Assembly (NCBI RefSeq): GCF_013371465.1
Contig: NZ_JABWDU010000003.1
Location: 124,001-188,000 of the forward strand
DNA length: 64,000 nucleotides
From: Ensifer oleiphilus
GTDB taxonomy: Bacteria; Pseudomonadota; Alphaproteobacteria; Rhizobiales; Rhizobiaceae
Reading direction: 5' to 3'
Shown: positions 43,314 through 54,713 of the stretch, piece by piece
How positions within the stretch are numbered: the first letter of the stretch is position 1
Layout: the number at the start of each line of letters is the position of its first letter
Position numbers and translations under genes: made by a program
The notes under the pieces: model-generated
What the model saw: only the letters and a program-made list of their open reading frames with translations
Told to the model about the DNA's origin: nothing
The model's database searches: none

Positions 43314-43328
43314 CACCACCAAGCTCCA

Positions 43329-44747
43329 TTAGCTCTCACTCAGACGATACGGCAGAGCGCCGCGCAAGTCATGATCGACGATCAGCCTTCGCTTCAAGGG
43401 AGGCACGGCGCGGCTGGCGCATTTCGTCCGCTCGCAGATCCGGCAGGAAATGCCGATCGGATCGAACGCCGCGCGGTTGCCAAGATCGAGATCGTCGGCA
43501 TAGACGAAGGCGTCGGCGTAGGAAATTTCACAGCCGAGCGCCAAGGCATAGCGCGGCTGGGCTGCGCGAAAACCACCGCCGCCCTTGGTGATCTGGGTGG
43601 CAAGACAGAGATAGCGCACGCCATCCGGTGTCTCGGCCAGTTGTCGAATGATGCGGCCTGGTGTCTCGAAGGCCTGATGCACGTTCCAGAGCGGACAGGC
43701 GGCACCAAAGCGGGCAAACTGCAGCTTGGCCGCGCTGTGCCGCTTGGTGATGTTGCCGGCCCGGTCGATGCGGGCAAAGAAGATCGGTACGCCCTTCTGC
43801 CCCGGGCGCTGCAGCGTCGATAGGCGGTGACAGACCTGTTCCAGCGAGGCCCCGAAACGGGCCGCCAGCAGCTCGATGTCATGCCTGAGTTCCCGCGCCG
43901 CCTTGTGAAATGCCTGGTAGGGCAGGATCAGCGCCCCGGCGAAATAGTTCTGCAGCCCGATGCGACAGATCTCGTAGGCTTCCTCCGTGCGAAATCCGGC
44001 AGCGCCGGCCACACGGTCAATCTCTTCCCGAGCGTAGAGCTGGGCGATCTGCAGCGCGACCTGGAAGTCGCGCGTCGCCGCCGGGGCATACGGGTTCAGC
44101 GTCAATAGTCGCGCGCGCGGATCGTAGCGGCGGATCGCCTCGTCGCCGGCTGCACCCCGCAAGACGCGCACGCCGTGGCGCTGCTCGAGGTAGGCGACAA
44201 GGGCGGCATGGTTGTCGCCCTCGCCAAGCCCCAGCTCGCCAGCCAACCGCTCGGAGAGCAGGTCGATGTCATGGATGTAATTGTCGACGAAATGGAAGAA
44301 ATCGCGCACCTCCTCATAAGGTGTTGTTTCAACAGAGGGCCCGCCGCGACCGATTGTATCGTCGATGCTGGCAAGCTGCTCGCTGTTGCGCCGATAGGCC
44401 TGGTGACAGCTGATCAGTGCGTGCGCCAGACCCGGCGCGTTCTGGGTGATCAGCTTCAATTCCTGCAGGCTCGGCGAATAGGTCTCGAACAGCGGATCGC
44501 TGAGCGCCTCCGAGAGTGCCGACAGCAGCCTGTCGCCCTCTCCGGTCGACAATTCCGCGATATCGATCTGGAACTTTTCCGCAAGCGCCAGCAGCACCGA
44601 AGCCGATACTGGGCGCTGGTTGTTTTCGATCTGGTTGAGATAGCTGGTGGAGATGCCGATGCGCTCGGCAAACTGCCCCTGCGTCGCCCTGTTCGCATCC
44701 CGTAGTTCCCGGACCTTGCGCCCGATATAGAGTTTGCCGATCGCCAT
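43329..44747 (-). CDS. pccR: short-chain acyl-CoA-responsive regulator (ScfR family)
   Basis: A protein of 472 residues. The start at MAIGKLYIGRKVRELRD is where the XRE helix-turn-helix begins (TQGQFAERIGISTSYLNQIENNQRPVS). The long C-terminal part is the DUF955/DUF2083-type ligand region with a Cys-rich end (GISCRICERTKCASRA) typical of RamB/PccR proteins. PccR of Rhodobacter controls propionyl-CoA carboxylase in response to acyl-CoA. Here it is divergent from pccB with a TTTGCAA-containing site just before its own start, implying autoregulation. No ordinary ribosome site precedes the ATG. The valine operon follows on the same strand. Confidence 0.9.
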   Translation of the reverse strand: MAIGKLYIGRKVRELRDANRATQGQFAERIGISTSYLNQIENNQRPVSASVLLALAEKFQIDIAELSTGEGDRLLSALSEALSDPLFETYSPSLQELKLITQNAPGLAHALISCHQAYRRNSEQLASIDDTIGRGGPSVETTPYEEVRDFFHFVDNYIHDIDLLSERLAGELGLGEGDNHAALVAYLEQRHGVRVLRGAAGDEAIRRYDPRARLLTLNPYAPAATRDFQVALQIAQLYAREEIDRVAGAAGFRTEEAYEICRIGLQNYFAGALILPYQAFHKAARELRHDIELLAARFGASLEQVCHRLSTLQRPGQKGVPIFFARIDRAGNITKRHSAAKLQFARFGAACPLWNVHQAFETPGRIIRQLAETPDGVRYLCLATQITKGGGGFRAAQPRYALALGCEISYADAFVYADDLDLGNRAAFDPIGISCRICERTKCASRAVPPLKRRLIVDHDLRGALPYRLSES

Positions 44748-44748
44748 G

Positions 44749-44778
44749 TTCGCAACTTTGCAATTTACATTTCGCAAT
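44749..44778. promoter_or_regulatory. candidate PccR operator
   Basis: The gap contains TTCGCAA, CTTTGCAAT and TTTCGCAAT in close succession, then a further ATTTGCACA at 44792. RamB/PccR-type regulators recognise TTTGCAAA-like cores. The cluster starts 2 bases upstream of the pccR ATG and 110 bases before pccB. Confidence 0.6.
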
Positions 44779-44888
44779 ATTCTCTATTTCACATTTGCAC
44801 ATGAACGGCCGTTTTACCATCCGGCCTTCGACGCTATTGCGAAGCGACAAACGCCTCTGCACAATCACGGAAAAACCGGGAGGGATTT

Positions 44889-46421
44889 ATGCGCGCCATA
44901 CTCGAACAGGTCGAAGCTCGCCGGGCGGAGGCAAGGGCCGGTGGCGGTCAGCGCCGCATCGATGCCCAGCACGGCAAGGGCAAGCTGACGGCGCGCGAGC
45001 GCATCGAGGTTCTGCTCGATGATGATTCCTTCGAAGAATACGACATGTATGTCACGCATCGTTGCGTCGACTTCGGCATGGACGGCCAGAAGGTCGCCGG
45101 CGATGGCGTCGTCACCGGCTGGGGTACGATCAACGGTCGCCAGGTCTATGTCTTCTCGCAGGACTTCACCGTGCTCGGCGGTTCGCTGTCGGAAACCCAC
45201 GCGCAGAAGATCTGCAAGATCATGGATATGGCAGTCCGGAACGGCGCCCCTGTCATCGGCCTCAACGATAGTGGCGGCGCCCGCATTCAGGAAGGTGTGG
45301 CCTCCCTTGCCGGCTACGCGGAAGTCTTCCGCCGCAATGCCGAGGCCTCCGGCGTCATCCCTCAGATCTCGGTCATCATGGGGCCATGTGCCGGCGGCGC
45401 CGTCTATTCGCCTGCCATGACCGACTTCATCTTCATGGTCCGCGATTCGTCCTACATGTTCGTCACCGGGCCTGATGTGGTGAAGACCGTCACCAACGAG
45501 ATCGTCACGGCAGAAGAGCTTGGCGGCGCCGGTACCCACACGAAAAAGTCCTCCGTCGCCGACGCTGCCTATGAAAACGACATCGAGACGCTGGAACATG
45601 TGCGTCTGCTCTTCGATTTCCTGCCACTCAACAACCGCGAAAAACCGCCGGTCCGCCCATTCCACGACGATCCGTCGCGGTTGGAGCGTAGGTTGGACAG
45701 CCTCATCCCGGATAGCGCGGCAAAGCCCTACGACATGAAGGAACTGATCCTCGCGCTTGCCGACGAGGGTGACTTCTTCGAGCTGCAGCAGAGTTTCGCT
45801 CGCAACATCATCACCGGCTTCGTCCGCATCGAGGGTCAGACCGTCGGCGTCGTCGCCAACCAACCGATGGTGCTGGCCGGCTGCCTCGATATTGACAGTT
45901 CGCGCAAGGCCGCCCGCTTCGTGCGTTTCTGCGATGCCTTCTCGATCCCGATCCTGACGCTTGTCGACGTGCCCGGCTTCCTTCCCGGCACCGCCCAGGA
46001 ATATGGCGGCGTCATCAAGCACGGCGCCAAGCTGCTTTTCGCCTACAGCCAGGCGACCGTTCCGATGGTGACGTTGATCACGCGAAAAGCCTATGGCGGC
46101 GCCTATGACGTCATGGCTTCCAAGCACATCGGCGCCGACGTCAACTATGCCTGGCCGACCGCCGAAATCGCCGTCATGGGTGCCAAGGGGGCGACCGAGA
46201 TCCTCTACCGCTCCGAACTCGGCGACGCCGAGAAGATCGCCGCACGGACGAAGGAATACGAGGAGCGTTTCGCCAATCCGTTCGTTGCCGCCGAGCGCGG
46301 CTTCATCGACGAAGTGATCATGCCGCATTCGTCGCGCCGCCGGATCGCCCGCGCCTTCGCATCGCTGCGCAACAAGCAGGTCGACGTTCGCTGGCGCAAG
46401 CACGACACGATCCCCTTATGA
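44889..46421 (+). CDS. pccB: propionyl-CoA carboxylase, beta (carboxyltransferase) subunit
   Basis: A protein of 510 residues with GGGAGGG upstream. It has both carboxyltransferase halves: [24 protein letters not shown] and [16 protein letters not shown] (acyl-CoA pocket), then [29 protein letters not shown] and [32 protein letters not shown] (biotin pocket). The length equals that of PccB. With PccA it carboxylates propionyl-CoA to (S)-methylmalonyl-CoA using bicarbonate, ATP and biotin. It is followed by a small membrane protein gene overlapping its stop region and then pccA. The operon is likely under PccR control. Confidence 0.97.
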   Translation: MRAILEQVEARRAEARAGGGQRRIDAQHGKGKLTARERIEVLLDDDSFEEYDMYVTHRCVDFGMDGQKVAGDGVVTGWGTINGRQVYVFSQDFTVLGGSLSETHAQKICKIMDMAVRNGAPVIGLNDSGGARIQEGVASLAGYAEVFRRNAEASGVIPQISVIMGPCAGGAVYSPAMTDFIFMVRDSSYMFVTGPDVVKTVTNEIVTAEELGGAGTHTKKSSVADAAYENDIETLEHVRLLFDFLPLNNREKPPVRPFHDDPSRLERRLDSLIPDSAAKPYDMKELILALADEGDFFELQQSFARNIITGFVRIEGQTVGVVANQPMVLAGCLDIDSSRKAARFVRFCDAFSIPILTLVDVPGFLPGTAQEYGGVIKHGAKLLFAYSQATVPMVTLITRKAYGGAYDVMASKHIGADVNYAWPTAEIAVMGAKGATEILYRSELGDAEKIAARTKEYEERFANPFVAAERGFIDEVIMPHSSRRRIARAFASLRNKQVDVRWRKHDTIPL

Positions 46422-46432
46422 TGGAGGCAATC

Positions 46433-46723
46433 ATGGAGCCGGAACGCGAACGCATCATGACGCCGGAGGAGGCCCGCCGCGACCATCGCGAGATGCTGCG
46501 CTACATGGGCATCCACGCGCTCTACGGCCTGGCGACCGGCGCAACTGTCGCGGGTGTGCTGATCTGGCTCAACATCGGCGCGGTCGGCACCCACATCGCC
46601 CGCTCCACCAGCCCCATTCTTGCCACGGCCATGGTCGTCGTGCCCTTTACGCTGCTCTTCGGCGGCGCTGTTGCGGCATCGTCGATCGCACTCCTGCCCT
46701 ATCGGCGCAAGTTCAAACGCTGA
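46433..46723 (+). CDS. small membrane protein within the pcc operon
   Basis: A protein of 96 residues; GGAGG precedes the ATG at 46433, while an ATG at 46418 overlaps the pccB stop. It has a charged N-terminus (EPERERIMTPEEARRDHREM) followed by two hydrophobic helices (about 31-51 and 66-88) separated by a short loop, and a basic tail (RRKFKR). No known domain is evident. Its tight position between pccB and pccA suggests co-expression; a role in membrane association or transport of propionate is speculative. Confidence 0.75.
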   Translation: MEPERERIMTPEEARRDHREMLRYMGIHALYGLATGATVAGVLIWLNIGAVGTHIARSTSPILATAMVVVPFTLLFGGAVAASSIALLPYRRKFKR

Positions 46724-46753
46724 CGCGACACCCAGGATTTGAAAGAGATACGC

Positions 46754-48757
<2,004 letters not shown>

Positions 48758-48777
48758 GAACTGCCGGGCAAGCCATC

Positions 48778-48905
48778 TAGGCTTCGCCCCTACCCCTCTC
48801 CCCGCACGCGGGGGGGAGGGAAGTTGAGCGCCGAGAGTGCCAGTATCCTCCTTCGCCCCGTCCCACGGGGAGAAGCTCCCGGCAGGGGGATGAGGGGCTG
48901 GCTGG
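48778..48905. repeat. rhizobial intergenic repeat with two hairpins
   Basis: The gap between pccA and bhbA contains the common C/G-rich motif CCCCTCTCCCCGC-ACGCGGGG plus a second stem TTCGCCCC-GTCCCACGGGGAGAA, ending in GGGGGATGAGGGGCTGG. This motif recurs throughout rhizobial intergenic DNA and is usually not coding. It may act as a weak attenuator between the two genes. Confidence 0.6.
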
Positions 48906-48930
48906 GACAAGCAGAGTGCGGAGCACGTCG

Positions 48931-51069
48931 ATGACCAAAAAAACCATAAAGGACTGGGAAAACCTCGCCGAGCGCGAGCTGAAGGCATCGCCCGAAAGCC
49001 TCACCTGGCAGACGCCGGAGGGCATCGCCGTCAAGCCGCTCTACACCGCTGATGACCTTGAGGGCATCGACCATGTCGGTTCCCTTCCCGGCTTCGCGCC
49101 GTTTCTGCGCGGGCCCCGCGCGACGATGTATGCCGGCCGGCCCTGGACGATCCGGCAATATGCCGGCTTCTCGACGGCAGAAGCATCGAACGCCTTTTAT
49201 CGCAAGAACCTCGCGGCCGGCCAGAAGGGCCTTTCGGTCGCCTTCGACCTTGCCACCCATCGCGGTTACGACAGCGATCACCCGCGCGTCGAGGGCGATG
49301 TCGGCAAGGCGGGTGTCGCGATCGACTCAGTCGAGGACATGAAGATCCTGTTCGACGGCATTCCGCTGGAAGAGATGTCGGTATCGATGACCATGAACGG
49401 CGCAGTTATCCCGATCCTCGCCTCCTTCATCGTCGCCGGCGAGGAACAGGGCGTTTCGCGCGACAAGCTGTCGGGAACCATCCAGAACGACATCCTCAAG
49501 GAGTTCATGGTCCGCAACACCTACATCTACCCGCCGGAACCCTCGATGCGCCTGGTCGCCGATATCATCGAGTACACGGCCAAGGAGATGCCGAAGTTCA
49601 ATTCGATCTCGATTTCCGGCTATCACATGCAGGAGGCGGGTGCGACGCTGGTGCAGGAGCTCGCCTTCACGCTTGCCGACGGCCGCGAATATGTGCGTGC
49701 AGCGCTTGCCAAAGGCTTGAACGTCGACGAATTCGCCGGCCGGCTCTCCTTCTTCTTCGCCATCGGCATGAACTTCTTCATGGAAGCCGCCAAGCTCCGG
49801 GCTGCACGGCTCTTGTGGACGCGGATCATGACCGAGTTCGAGCCGAAGAAGCCGTCGTCGCTGATGCTGCGCACCCATTGCCAGACCTCGGGCGTCTCGC
49901 TGCAGGAACAGGATCCCTATAACAACATCATCCGCACGGCCTTCGAGGCGATGTCGGCAGCCCTTGGCGGCACCCAGTCTCTGCACACCAACTCTTTCGA
50001 CGAGGCGATCGCGCTGCCGACCGAGTTTTCGGCGCGCATTGCCCGCAACACCCAGTTGATCCTGCAGCACGAGACGGGTGTCACCAAGGTCGTCGATCCC
50101 TTGGCCGGCTCCTATTATGTCGAGAGCCTGACCAACGAGCTCGCCGAAAAAGCCTGGGCGTTGATCGAGGAAATCGAGGCGATGGGCGGCATGACCGAAG
50201 CAGTCAATGCCGGCCTGCCAAAGCGGCTGATCGAAGAGGCGGCCACCCGCCGCCAGGCGGCCGTCGACAAGGGCGAGGAAGTCATCGTCGGCGTCAACAA
50301 GTACCGTCTCGACAACGAAGAGCCGATCGACATCCTCGAGATTGACAACACCGCCGTTCGCGCGGCCCAGATCCGCCGGATCGAGGAAACCAAACGGCGG
50401 CGCAACTCGGCGGATGTGGCAAAGGCGCTGGCGACGATTACAGACCTTGCACGCAGCGGCGATGGGAACCTGCTGGCCGCAGCAGTGGAAGCGGCCCGGG
50501 CGCGCGCGACTGTTGGCGAGATTTCAGACGCAATGCGCGCCGCCTTCGGCGACCACGCGGCAACCCCCAAGGTCGTCAGCAAGATCTATGGCAAGGCCTA
50601 TGAGGGCGAGCCGGAACTGGCCGTGCTCACCGAACGCCTGGGGGAGGTCTCGGACAAGCTCGGCCGCAAGCCGAAGATCATGGTGGCAAAGCTCGGCCAG
50701 GATGGCCACGACCGCGGCGCCAAGGTGATCGCCTCTGCCTTCGGGGATATCGGCTTCGACGTGCTGGCCGGCCCCCTGTTCCAGACCCCAGAAGAGGCGG
50801 CCGACATGGCGGTGACAAGCAAGGTCAACGTCATCGGCGTATCGTCGCTCGCCGCCGGCCACAAGACGCTGATGCCGCAGTTGGCGCAAGCGCTGAAAAA
50901 GCGCGGCGGCGAGGATATCATCGTCATCTGCGGCGGCGTGATCCCGCGTCAGGATTACGAGTATCTGATGGACAACGGCGTGTCGGCCGTGTTCGGCCCC
51001 GGCACCAACGTGCTCGACGCCGCCCGCGCCGTGCTCGACCTGATCGAGGGCAAGCGCCGCAACATCTGA
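48931..51069 (+). CDS. bhbA: methylmalonyl-CoA mutase (BhbA type, homodimer)
   Basis: A protein of 712 residues; the ATG at 48931 has CGGAG 8 bases before it. The TIM-barrel substrate domain (about 1-560) contains [21 protein letters not shown] and [17 protein letters not shown]. The C-terminal cobalamin domain carries [11 protein letters not shown] with the cobalt-ligating His near 593, then [16 protein letters not shown] and VICGGVIP. It converts (R)-methylmalonyl-CoA to succinyl-CoA. In Sinorhizobium the gene is named bhbA. It follows pccA on the same strand; no epimerase gene is present here. Confidence 0.96.
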   Translation: MTKKTIKDWENLAERELKASPESLTWQTPEGIAVKPLYTADDLEGIDHVGSLPGFAPFLRGPRATMYAGRPWTIRQYAGFSTAEASNAFYRKNLAAGQKGLSVAFDLATHRGYDSDHPRVEGDVGKAGVAIDSVEDMKILFDGIPLEEMSVSMTMNGAVIPILASFIVAGEEQGVSRDKLSGTIQNDILKEFMVRNTYIYPPEPSMRLVADIIEYTAKEMPKFNSISISGYHMQEAGATLVQELAFTLADGREYVRAALAKGLNVDEFAGRLSFFFAIGMNFFMEAAKLRAARLLWTRIMTEFEPKKPSSLMLRTHCQTSGVSLQEQDPYNNIIRTAFEAMSAALGGTQSLHTNSFDEAIALPTEFSARIARNTQLILQHETGVTKVVDPLAGSYYVESLTNELAEKAWALIEEIEAMGGMTEAVNAGLPKRLIEEAATRRQAAVDKGEEVIVGVNKYRLDNEEPIDILEIDNTAVRAAQIRRIEETKRRRNSADVAKALATITDLARSGDGNLLAAAVEAARARATVGEISDAMRAAFGDHAATPKVVSKIYGKAYEGEPELAVLTERLGEVSDKLGRKPKIMVAKLGQDGHDRGAKVIASAFGDIGFDVLAGPLFQTPEEAADMAVTSKVNVIGVSSLAAGHKTLMPQLAQALKKRGGEDIIVICGGVIPRQDYEYLMDNGVSAVFGPGTNVLDAARAVLDLIEGKRRNI

Positions 51070-51109
51070 TGTCCTCATTCCGCTCCAAGCGAAAGGCGCG
51101 GTCAGTCGC

Positions 51110-51736
51110 TCATTGAACAAGAAGCGCGACACCGGTCGCGCCGAGAGCAAGGGTCCAGAGGCGATCGAAGTTGATCCAGGCGGAACGCAGGTCCGCAAGG
51201 CCAAGCCATTCGAAGACGGCGAGCGCCACCGCCGCGATGACCGCGAGCATGACACCACTATGAACCGCCAGGGCGGCCAGCGAGAGCGGCAAGGAACTGG
51301 CGATCGCGAGTTCGCCCCCGCGGTCTGCCAGGCAGAGACTTAGGACCGCCGGCACCAGCATCAGACCCGCCCCATGGCTCGTCGCCATCAGGAATGACCA
51401 GACCGCAAGACCGGCCATGCCGGTTTGCATTCCGACCCGAACACGGTGACGGTGCCCGTAAAGCGCGCTGTAGCCGGCGATGCCAAGAATGAGCATGGCC
51501 GCAGCTTTCCGGAAGCTGTTCGGATCCAGGGCCGTGCCGAATGAGACGAAAACGGCGAGGACGGCCGCAATGGAAACGGCATGGCCGATGGCAATGGGAA
51601 TGAGAGACAGCCAGACGGTGCGCCGGCTCTGCCGGTGAAGCCCGAGCGCCACGGCAAAGAGCCAGCCCATCGCCGGATTGACGCCGTGAAAAGCGCCAAG
51701 GCCGGCAAGGTAAAGCCAAGGCCAGAAGGTCGTCAT
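51110..51736 (-). CDS. six-helix membrane protein adjacent to methanethiol oxidase
   Basis: A protein of 208 residues with about six hydrophobic helices. Conserved-looking His/Pro residues sit in membrane segments: LGAFHGVNPAMGWLF, PIAIGHAVSIAAV and MATSHGAGLMLVP. The HGxNP and HGAG arrangement recalls the NicO/UreH-type and TauE-like permeases, some of which handle Ni, Co or sulfur anions, but overall similarity cannot be judged by eye. It lies 32 bases downstream of the methanethiol-oxidase gene, so they are probably co-transcribed. Metal delivery or H2S/sulfite export are possible roles. Confidence 0.65.
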   Translation of the reverse strand: MTTFWPWLYLAGLGAFHGVNPAMGWLFAVALGLHRQSRRTVWLSLIPIAIGHAVSIAAVLAVFVSFGTALDPNSFRKAAAMLILGIAGYSALYGHRHRVRVGMQTGMAGLAVWSFLMATSHGAGLMLVPAVLSLCLADRGGELAIASSLPLSLAALAVHSGVMLAVIAAVALAVFEWLGLADLRSAWINFDRLWTLALGATGVALLVQ

Positions 51737-51768
51737 TTGCCCTGAGCGGGCCGCACGGCTGCCCCTCC

Positions 51769-53163
51769 TTAAGGATAGCAGTAGGAATCGGACGAACAGT
51801 CGCCGCCTTCGAGGCGGACCTGATGCGGGCGATGGCCTTTCGGCCAGTCGACGAAAAACTTTTCATCGAATGCTATCCCGCCGCCGTCATTGACATCCAG
51901 CTTGACCATCCAGCCTTCGATGCCCTCGGGATAGAACTGCGGATCGATCGCCCCGTAAAGCGAGTTGGTGAAATAGACGCGGCTGCCGTCCCGGCTGATC
52001 TCGACCATTTGCGGGCCACCGTTCAACGCACCGTTTTTGGCCTTTGGATGGGTTGCACGCGAAACGATGCCACCGATCCGCACCCGACCTGTCTCCTTCG
52101 GGCTGAAGGGATCGGAAACATCATACTGGATCATGTCGCCGGTGCCCCAACAGGAGACGTAAAGGAAGCGATCATCCATCGACAGGTCGATATCCGTGAC
52201 CAGCGGCGCGACCGCGCTGAAACCCTTGAGCACCGGCGGTAGCAGATCGGGGTCGGCGGGCTCCGCCGGGATCTCGATCACCTTCTTGACCGCCCATCGG
52301 TCGCCATCGCGATACCAGGTCCAGATTGATGCAGAGAGGTCCTTTAGGCTGATGACACAGCCGACGAAGCCGTAGGTCTTGGTCGGGTCGTGGGCTGGCC
52401 GCAGCTCGAAGACAAGCTGGTGCTCCTCCCCGAAATCGATCTCCTGCAGGTGCTTGCGCTTGTGCAGGTCCCAGAAATGCAGTCTTCGGCCATATTTCGA
52501 ACCGAGCAGAACCTCGGGAACCAGCCCGTTCTCGAAGGTATCCGGCGTGCCCCATTCGCTGGTGATCATCGTGTCATGGCCGAGATGCCACCAGAAATCA
52601 TAGGCAAGCTTCTGCGGCCCGCGGTCCATTTCCCACTGGCCGAGCACGTCGAAACTCTCGTGATCCAGAAGGAAGATACCGCCGGGCGCGTTGCCGTTGC
52701 GGTCTGCCAGCGCATTGACGTAGATGCCCTCTGGGCCGCAATGCGTCGTGTGAAGCCGCGAATAGTTCGCCCTTTCGGCAATTTCTTCGGGCTCGATCAC
52801 ACGCACGATCTTCGGATTTCGGGGATCCGGCCTGGTGTCGATGATGTGGAGCCGCGAGGATCTTAAGCCCGGCACGATCAGATAGCGACGCTCGACATGC
52901 GGGTGCGGCGCGTTGGGACAAAGGCAGGAAGAGCAGGCATTCCAGCCGAAATGGTGCAACTCGTCGCCGACATTGGGCATGTCGACCTGCCCGACGATTT
53001 GCGAGTAGCGCGGCGACGTCGGGTCGACATCGACGACGGCGATGGCATCCGGCCTTGCTCGTTCGGGATCAAACGCCGCCACATAGGCTAAGGTTTCCTT
53101 CGGAGCCTTCGCCGCCATGCGTGGTGATGGATAAAAGGAAGGATCGGGTCGCCACGTCGCCAT
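51769..53163 (-). CDS. mtoX: selenium-binding protein SBP56 / methanethiol oxidase
   Basis: A protein of 464 residues; the ATG at 53163 has AGGGAG 7 bases upstream and begins MATWRPDPSFYPSP. The family pattern is clear: HHFGWNACSSCLCPN (metal/Cys site), RSSRLHIIDT, then THCGPEGIYVNALADRNG, WWHLGHDTMITSEWG and GGPQMVEISRDGSRVYFTNSLYGAIDPQF. Bacterial MtoX oxidises methanethiol to formaldehyde, H2S and H2O2 using copper; SBP56 homologues also bind selenium. Export signals are not obvious, although MtoX has been reported in the periplasm. Usual SCO1/MauG-type neighbours are absent; a six-helix membrane protein is the only partner. Confidence 0.88.
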   Translation of the reverse strand: MATWRPDPSFYPSPRMAAKAPKETLAYVAAFDPERARPDAIAVVDVDPTSPRYSQIVGQVDMPNVGDELHHFGWNACSSCLCPNAPHPHVERRYLIVPGLRSSRLHIIDTRPDPRNPKIVRVIEPEEIAERANYSRLHTTHCGPEGIYVNALADRNGNAPGGIFLLDHESFDVLGQWEMDRGPQKLAYDFWWHLGHDTMITSEWGTPDTFENGLVPEVLLGSKYGRRLHFWDLHKRKHLQEIDFGEEHQLVFELRPAHDPTKTYGFVGCVISLKDLSASIWTWYRDGDRWAVKKVIEIPAEPADPDLLPPVLKGFSAVAPLVTDIDLSMDDRFLYVSCWGTGDMIQYDVSDPFSPKETGRVRIGGIVSRATHPKAKNGALNGGPQMVEISRDGSRVYFTNSLYGAIDPQFYPEGIEGWMVKLDVNDGGGIAFDEKFFVDWPKGHRPHQVRLEGGDCSSDSYCYP

Positions 53164-53408
53164 TTCCATTCTCCCTGGAGAATTCCCAATGCGCGGATCC
53201 TGATGCAAGGCTTGGTGATGCGGCAAGAACGCGTCGGAAATGCGGCGTCTCGCCTTATTTCCTCAGAAGTGGAAATGCCTTCATGTGGCGGATTGCGTCG
53301 ACCATCTCCTGAGCTTGCGGCCCGACCTCTCGCGCAATCGCATGTCTCGATCGTTAACGCCGGCGGCGAAGCGCCCCGGAGAGTTCGGCCGCTGTTGCCG
53401 CGAGCGGC

Positions 53409-54146
53409 CTACGTTTCGATCTTGAGCTTCATGCGGTCGGCGGCGAAACAGCTGCGGGAATACTCCACCGGCTTGCCGTCGAGATCCGCGTTGATCGAAT
53501 GCGTTTCAAGCACGATCGCACCTGCCGAGAGTTTCAGCTTGGAAAGCTCGTCGCCGTCGGCATGACGGGCGACGATCTCAGTCGAAACGCGCACATAGTC
53601 GTCGAGCCCATGAGCGGCAAACGCCTTGGTGACGGAATGCAGTTGCTCGAATTCCTCCGCCATGCGCGGAAAACGCGCGGCGGGATAATAGCTTGACGAA
53701 ACCGACAACGGCCTGCCGTCGCCGCTGCTGACCGTGCGCAGTTCGATCACCGGTTCGCCGGGCGCAATGCCCAGCGACGTGGCGATCTCGCCGAATGCCC
53801 GTAGTTCCGCATGGCCGAGCAGGCGGGTGCCGATCTCCTTCACCTGCCGACCGAGCCCTTGTGAGAAGCGGGTACGGCGGGAAATCGGATAGCTGACCCG
53901 CTCCTTGCGTTCGATCATCGTGCCGCGGCCCTGGACGGCGCGGACCAGGCCCTCCTCGGCAAGGGCTGCGAGCGCGCTTCTGACCGTATGCCGGTTGACG
54001 CCGAACTCGCCGGCCAGAACCGTTTCGGGCGGCACCATGCCGGCGGCATCGTAATCACCGTTGCTGATCGCCAACCGGATCCTGTCGGCGATCTGCCGCC
54101 AGAGCGCGACGCCTGTCTGCCGTTCAACCACTTTTCGAATTGCCAT
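53409..54146 (-). CDS. phnF: GntR/HutC-family regulator of phosphonate genes
   Basis: A protein of 245 residues. The N-terminal winged helix (about 14-78) reads LWRQIADRIRLAISNGDYDAAGMVPPETVLAGEFGVNRHTVRSALAALAEEGL, and the UTRA effector domain follows (VIELRTVSSGDGRPLSVSSSYYPA). It is divergent from phnGHIJKL, the standard arrangement. A TGTCTA-N6-TAGACA palindrome in the gap is the likely operator. PhnF-type repressors leave DNA when a phosphonate-derived ligand or phosphate shortage signals. The start codon overlaps the Pho-box-like repeat. Confidence 0.92.
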   Translation of the reverse strand: MAIRKVVERQTGVALWRQIADRIRLAISNGDYDAAGMVPPETVLAGEFGVNRHTVRSALAALAEEGLVRAVQGRGTMIERKERVSYPISRRTRFSQGLGRQVKEIGTRLLGHAELRAFGEIATSLGIAPGEPVIELRTVSSGDGRPLSVSSSYYPAARFPRMAEEFEQLHSVTKAFAAHGLDDYVRVSTEIVARHADGDELSKLKLSAGAIVLETHSINADLDGKPVEYSRSCFAADRMKLKIET

Positions 54147-54162
54147 GTCACAAGCCTGTCAT
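54145..54162 (+). promoter_or_regulatory. Pho-box-like direct repeat
   Basis: ATGTCAC-N4-CTGTCAT has TGTCA cores exactly 11 bases apart, close to the PhoB consensus CTGTCAT-N4-CTGTCAT. It lies at the phnF start and about 70 bases before phnG. C-P lyase genes are PhoB-regulated in rhizobia and enteric bacteria. Confidence 0.6.
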
Positions 54163-54197
54163 TTCCTGCCGCTAAGGAAAGGTATAAGATGTACACT

Positions 54198-54215
54198 TGT
54201 CTAGATCAATAGACA
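54198..54215. promoter_or_regulatory. PhnF operator candidate, TGTCTA-N6-TAGACA
   Basis: A perfect 6-base inverted repeat with a 6-base spacer, 15 bases before the phnG start. HutC-type GntR regulators bind GTNTAGAC-like palindromes, and this contains GTCTAG/TAGAC. Its position would block RNA polymerase at the phnG promoter. Confidence 0.65.
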
Positions 54216-54230
54216 TTTGAGGTGAAAGTG

Positions 54231-54713
54231 ATGGATGCGAAGCTGAAACAGGAAAGCCCGCCGGACATGGCACGCCCGGATATGGCACGCAAGGAAGGCA
54301 TGCGGCTGCTCGCCCGCGCGTCTTTTGAAGAACTCAATACAGCCTGGGCAGCGATTGCCGACAAGCCCGACGTTTCCCCGGTTCGCGGCCCGGAGACCGG
54401 CCTCGTCATGGTGCGCGGCCGCATCGGCGGCGGCGGCGATGCCTTCAACCTCGGCGAAGCAACCGTGTCGCGCGCCACGGTCCGGCTATCGACCGGCGAA
54501 ATCGGCCATGGGCAACTGCTCGGTACAGACAAGCAGCGGGCCCGCCTTGCCGCCATCTTCGATGCCCTTTTCCAGCGCGATCCAGACCGCGCAGCCGTAG
54601 AGGCTCTTCACCGGCAGATCGCTGCGCGCATCGAAGCGGAAGACCGCCGCACGGCTGAGGAAACCGCTGCAACACGCGTCGACTTTTTCACCATGGTTCG
54701 CGGAGACGACTGA
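54231..54713 (+). CDS. phnG: C-P lyase complex subunit PhnG
   Basis: A protein of 160 residues starting MDAKLKQES behind GAGGTGA; a GTG three codons earlier is less likely. The PhnG fold is indicated by RPETGLVMVRGRIGGGG-like text (GPETGLVMVRGRIGGGGDAFNLGEATVSRATVRL) with an acidic C-terminal helix. PhnG is part of the PhnGHIJ core that joins the phosphonate to ATP and cleaves the C-P bond. The stop overlaps the phnH start (TGATG). Confidence 0.92.
   Translation: MDAKLKQESPPDMARPDMARKEGMRLLARASFEELNTAWAAIADKPDVSPVRGPETGLVMVRGRIGGGGDAFNLGEATVSRATVRLSTGEIGHGQLLGTDKQRARLAAIFDALFQRDPDRAAVEALHRQIAARIEAEDRRTAEETAATRVDFFTMVRGDD

Noticed and set aside
44865-46403. 512-codon ORF opposite pccB
   Set aside because: Antisense shadow of a highly conserved carboxyltransferase.
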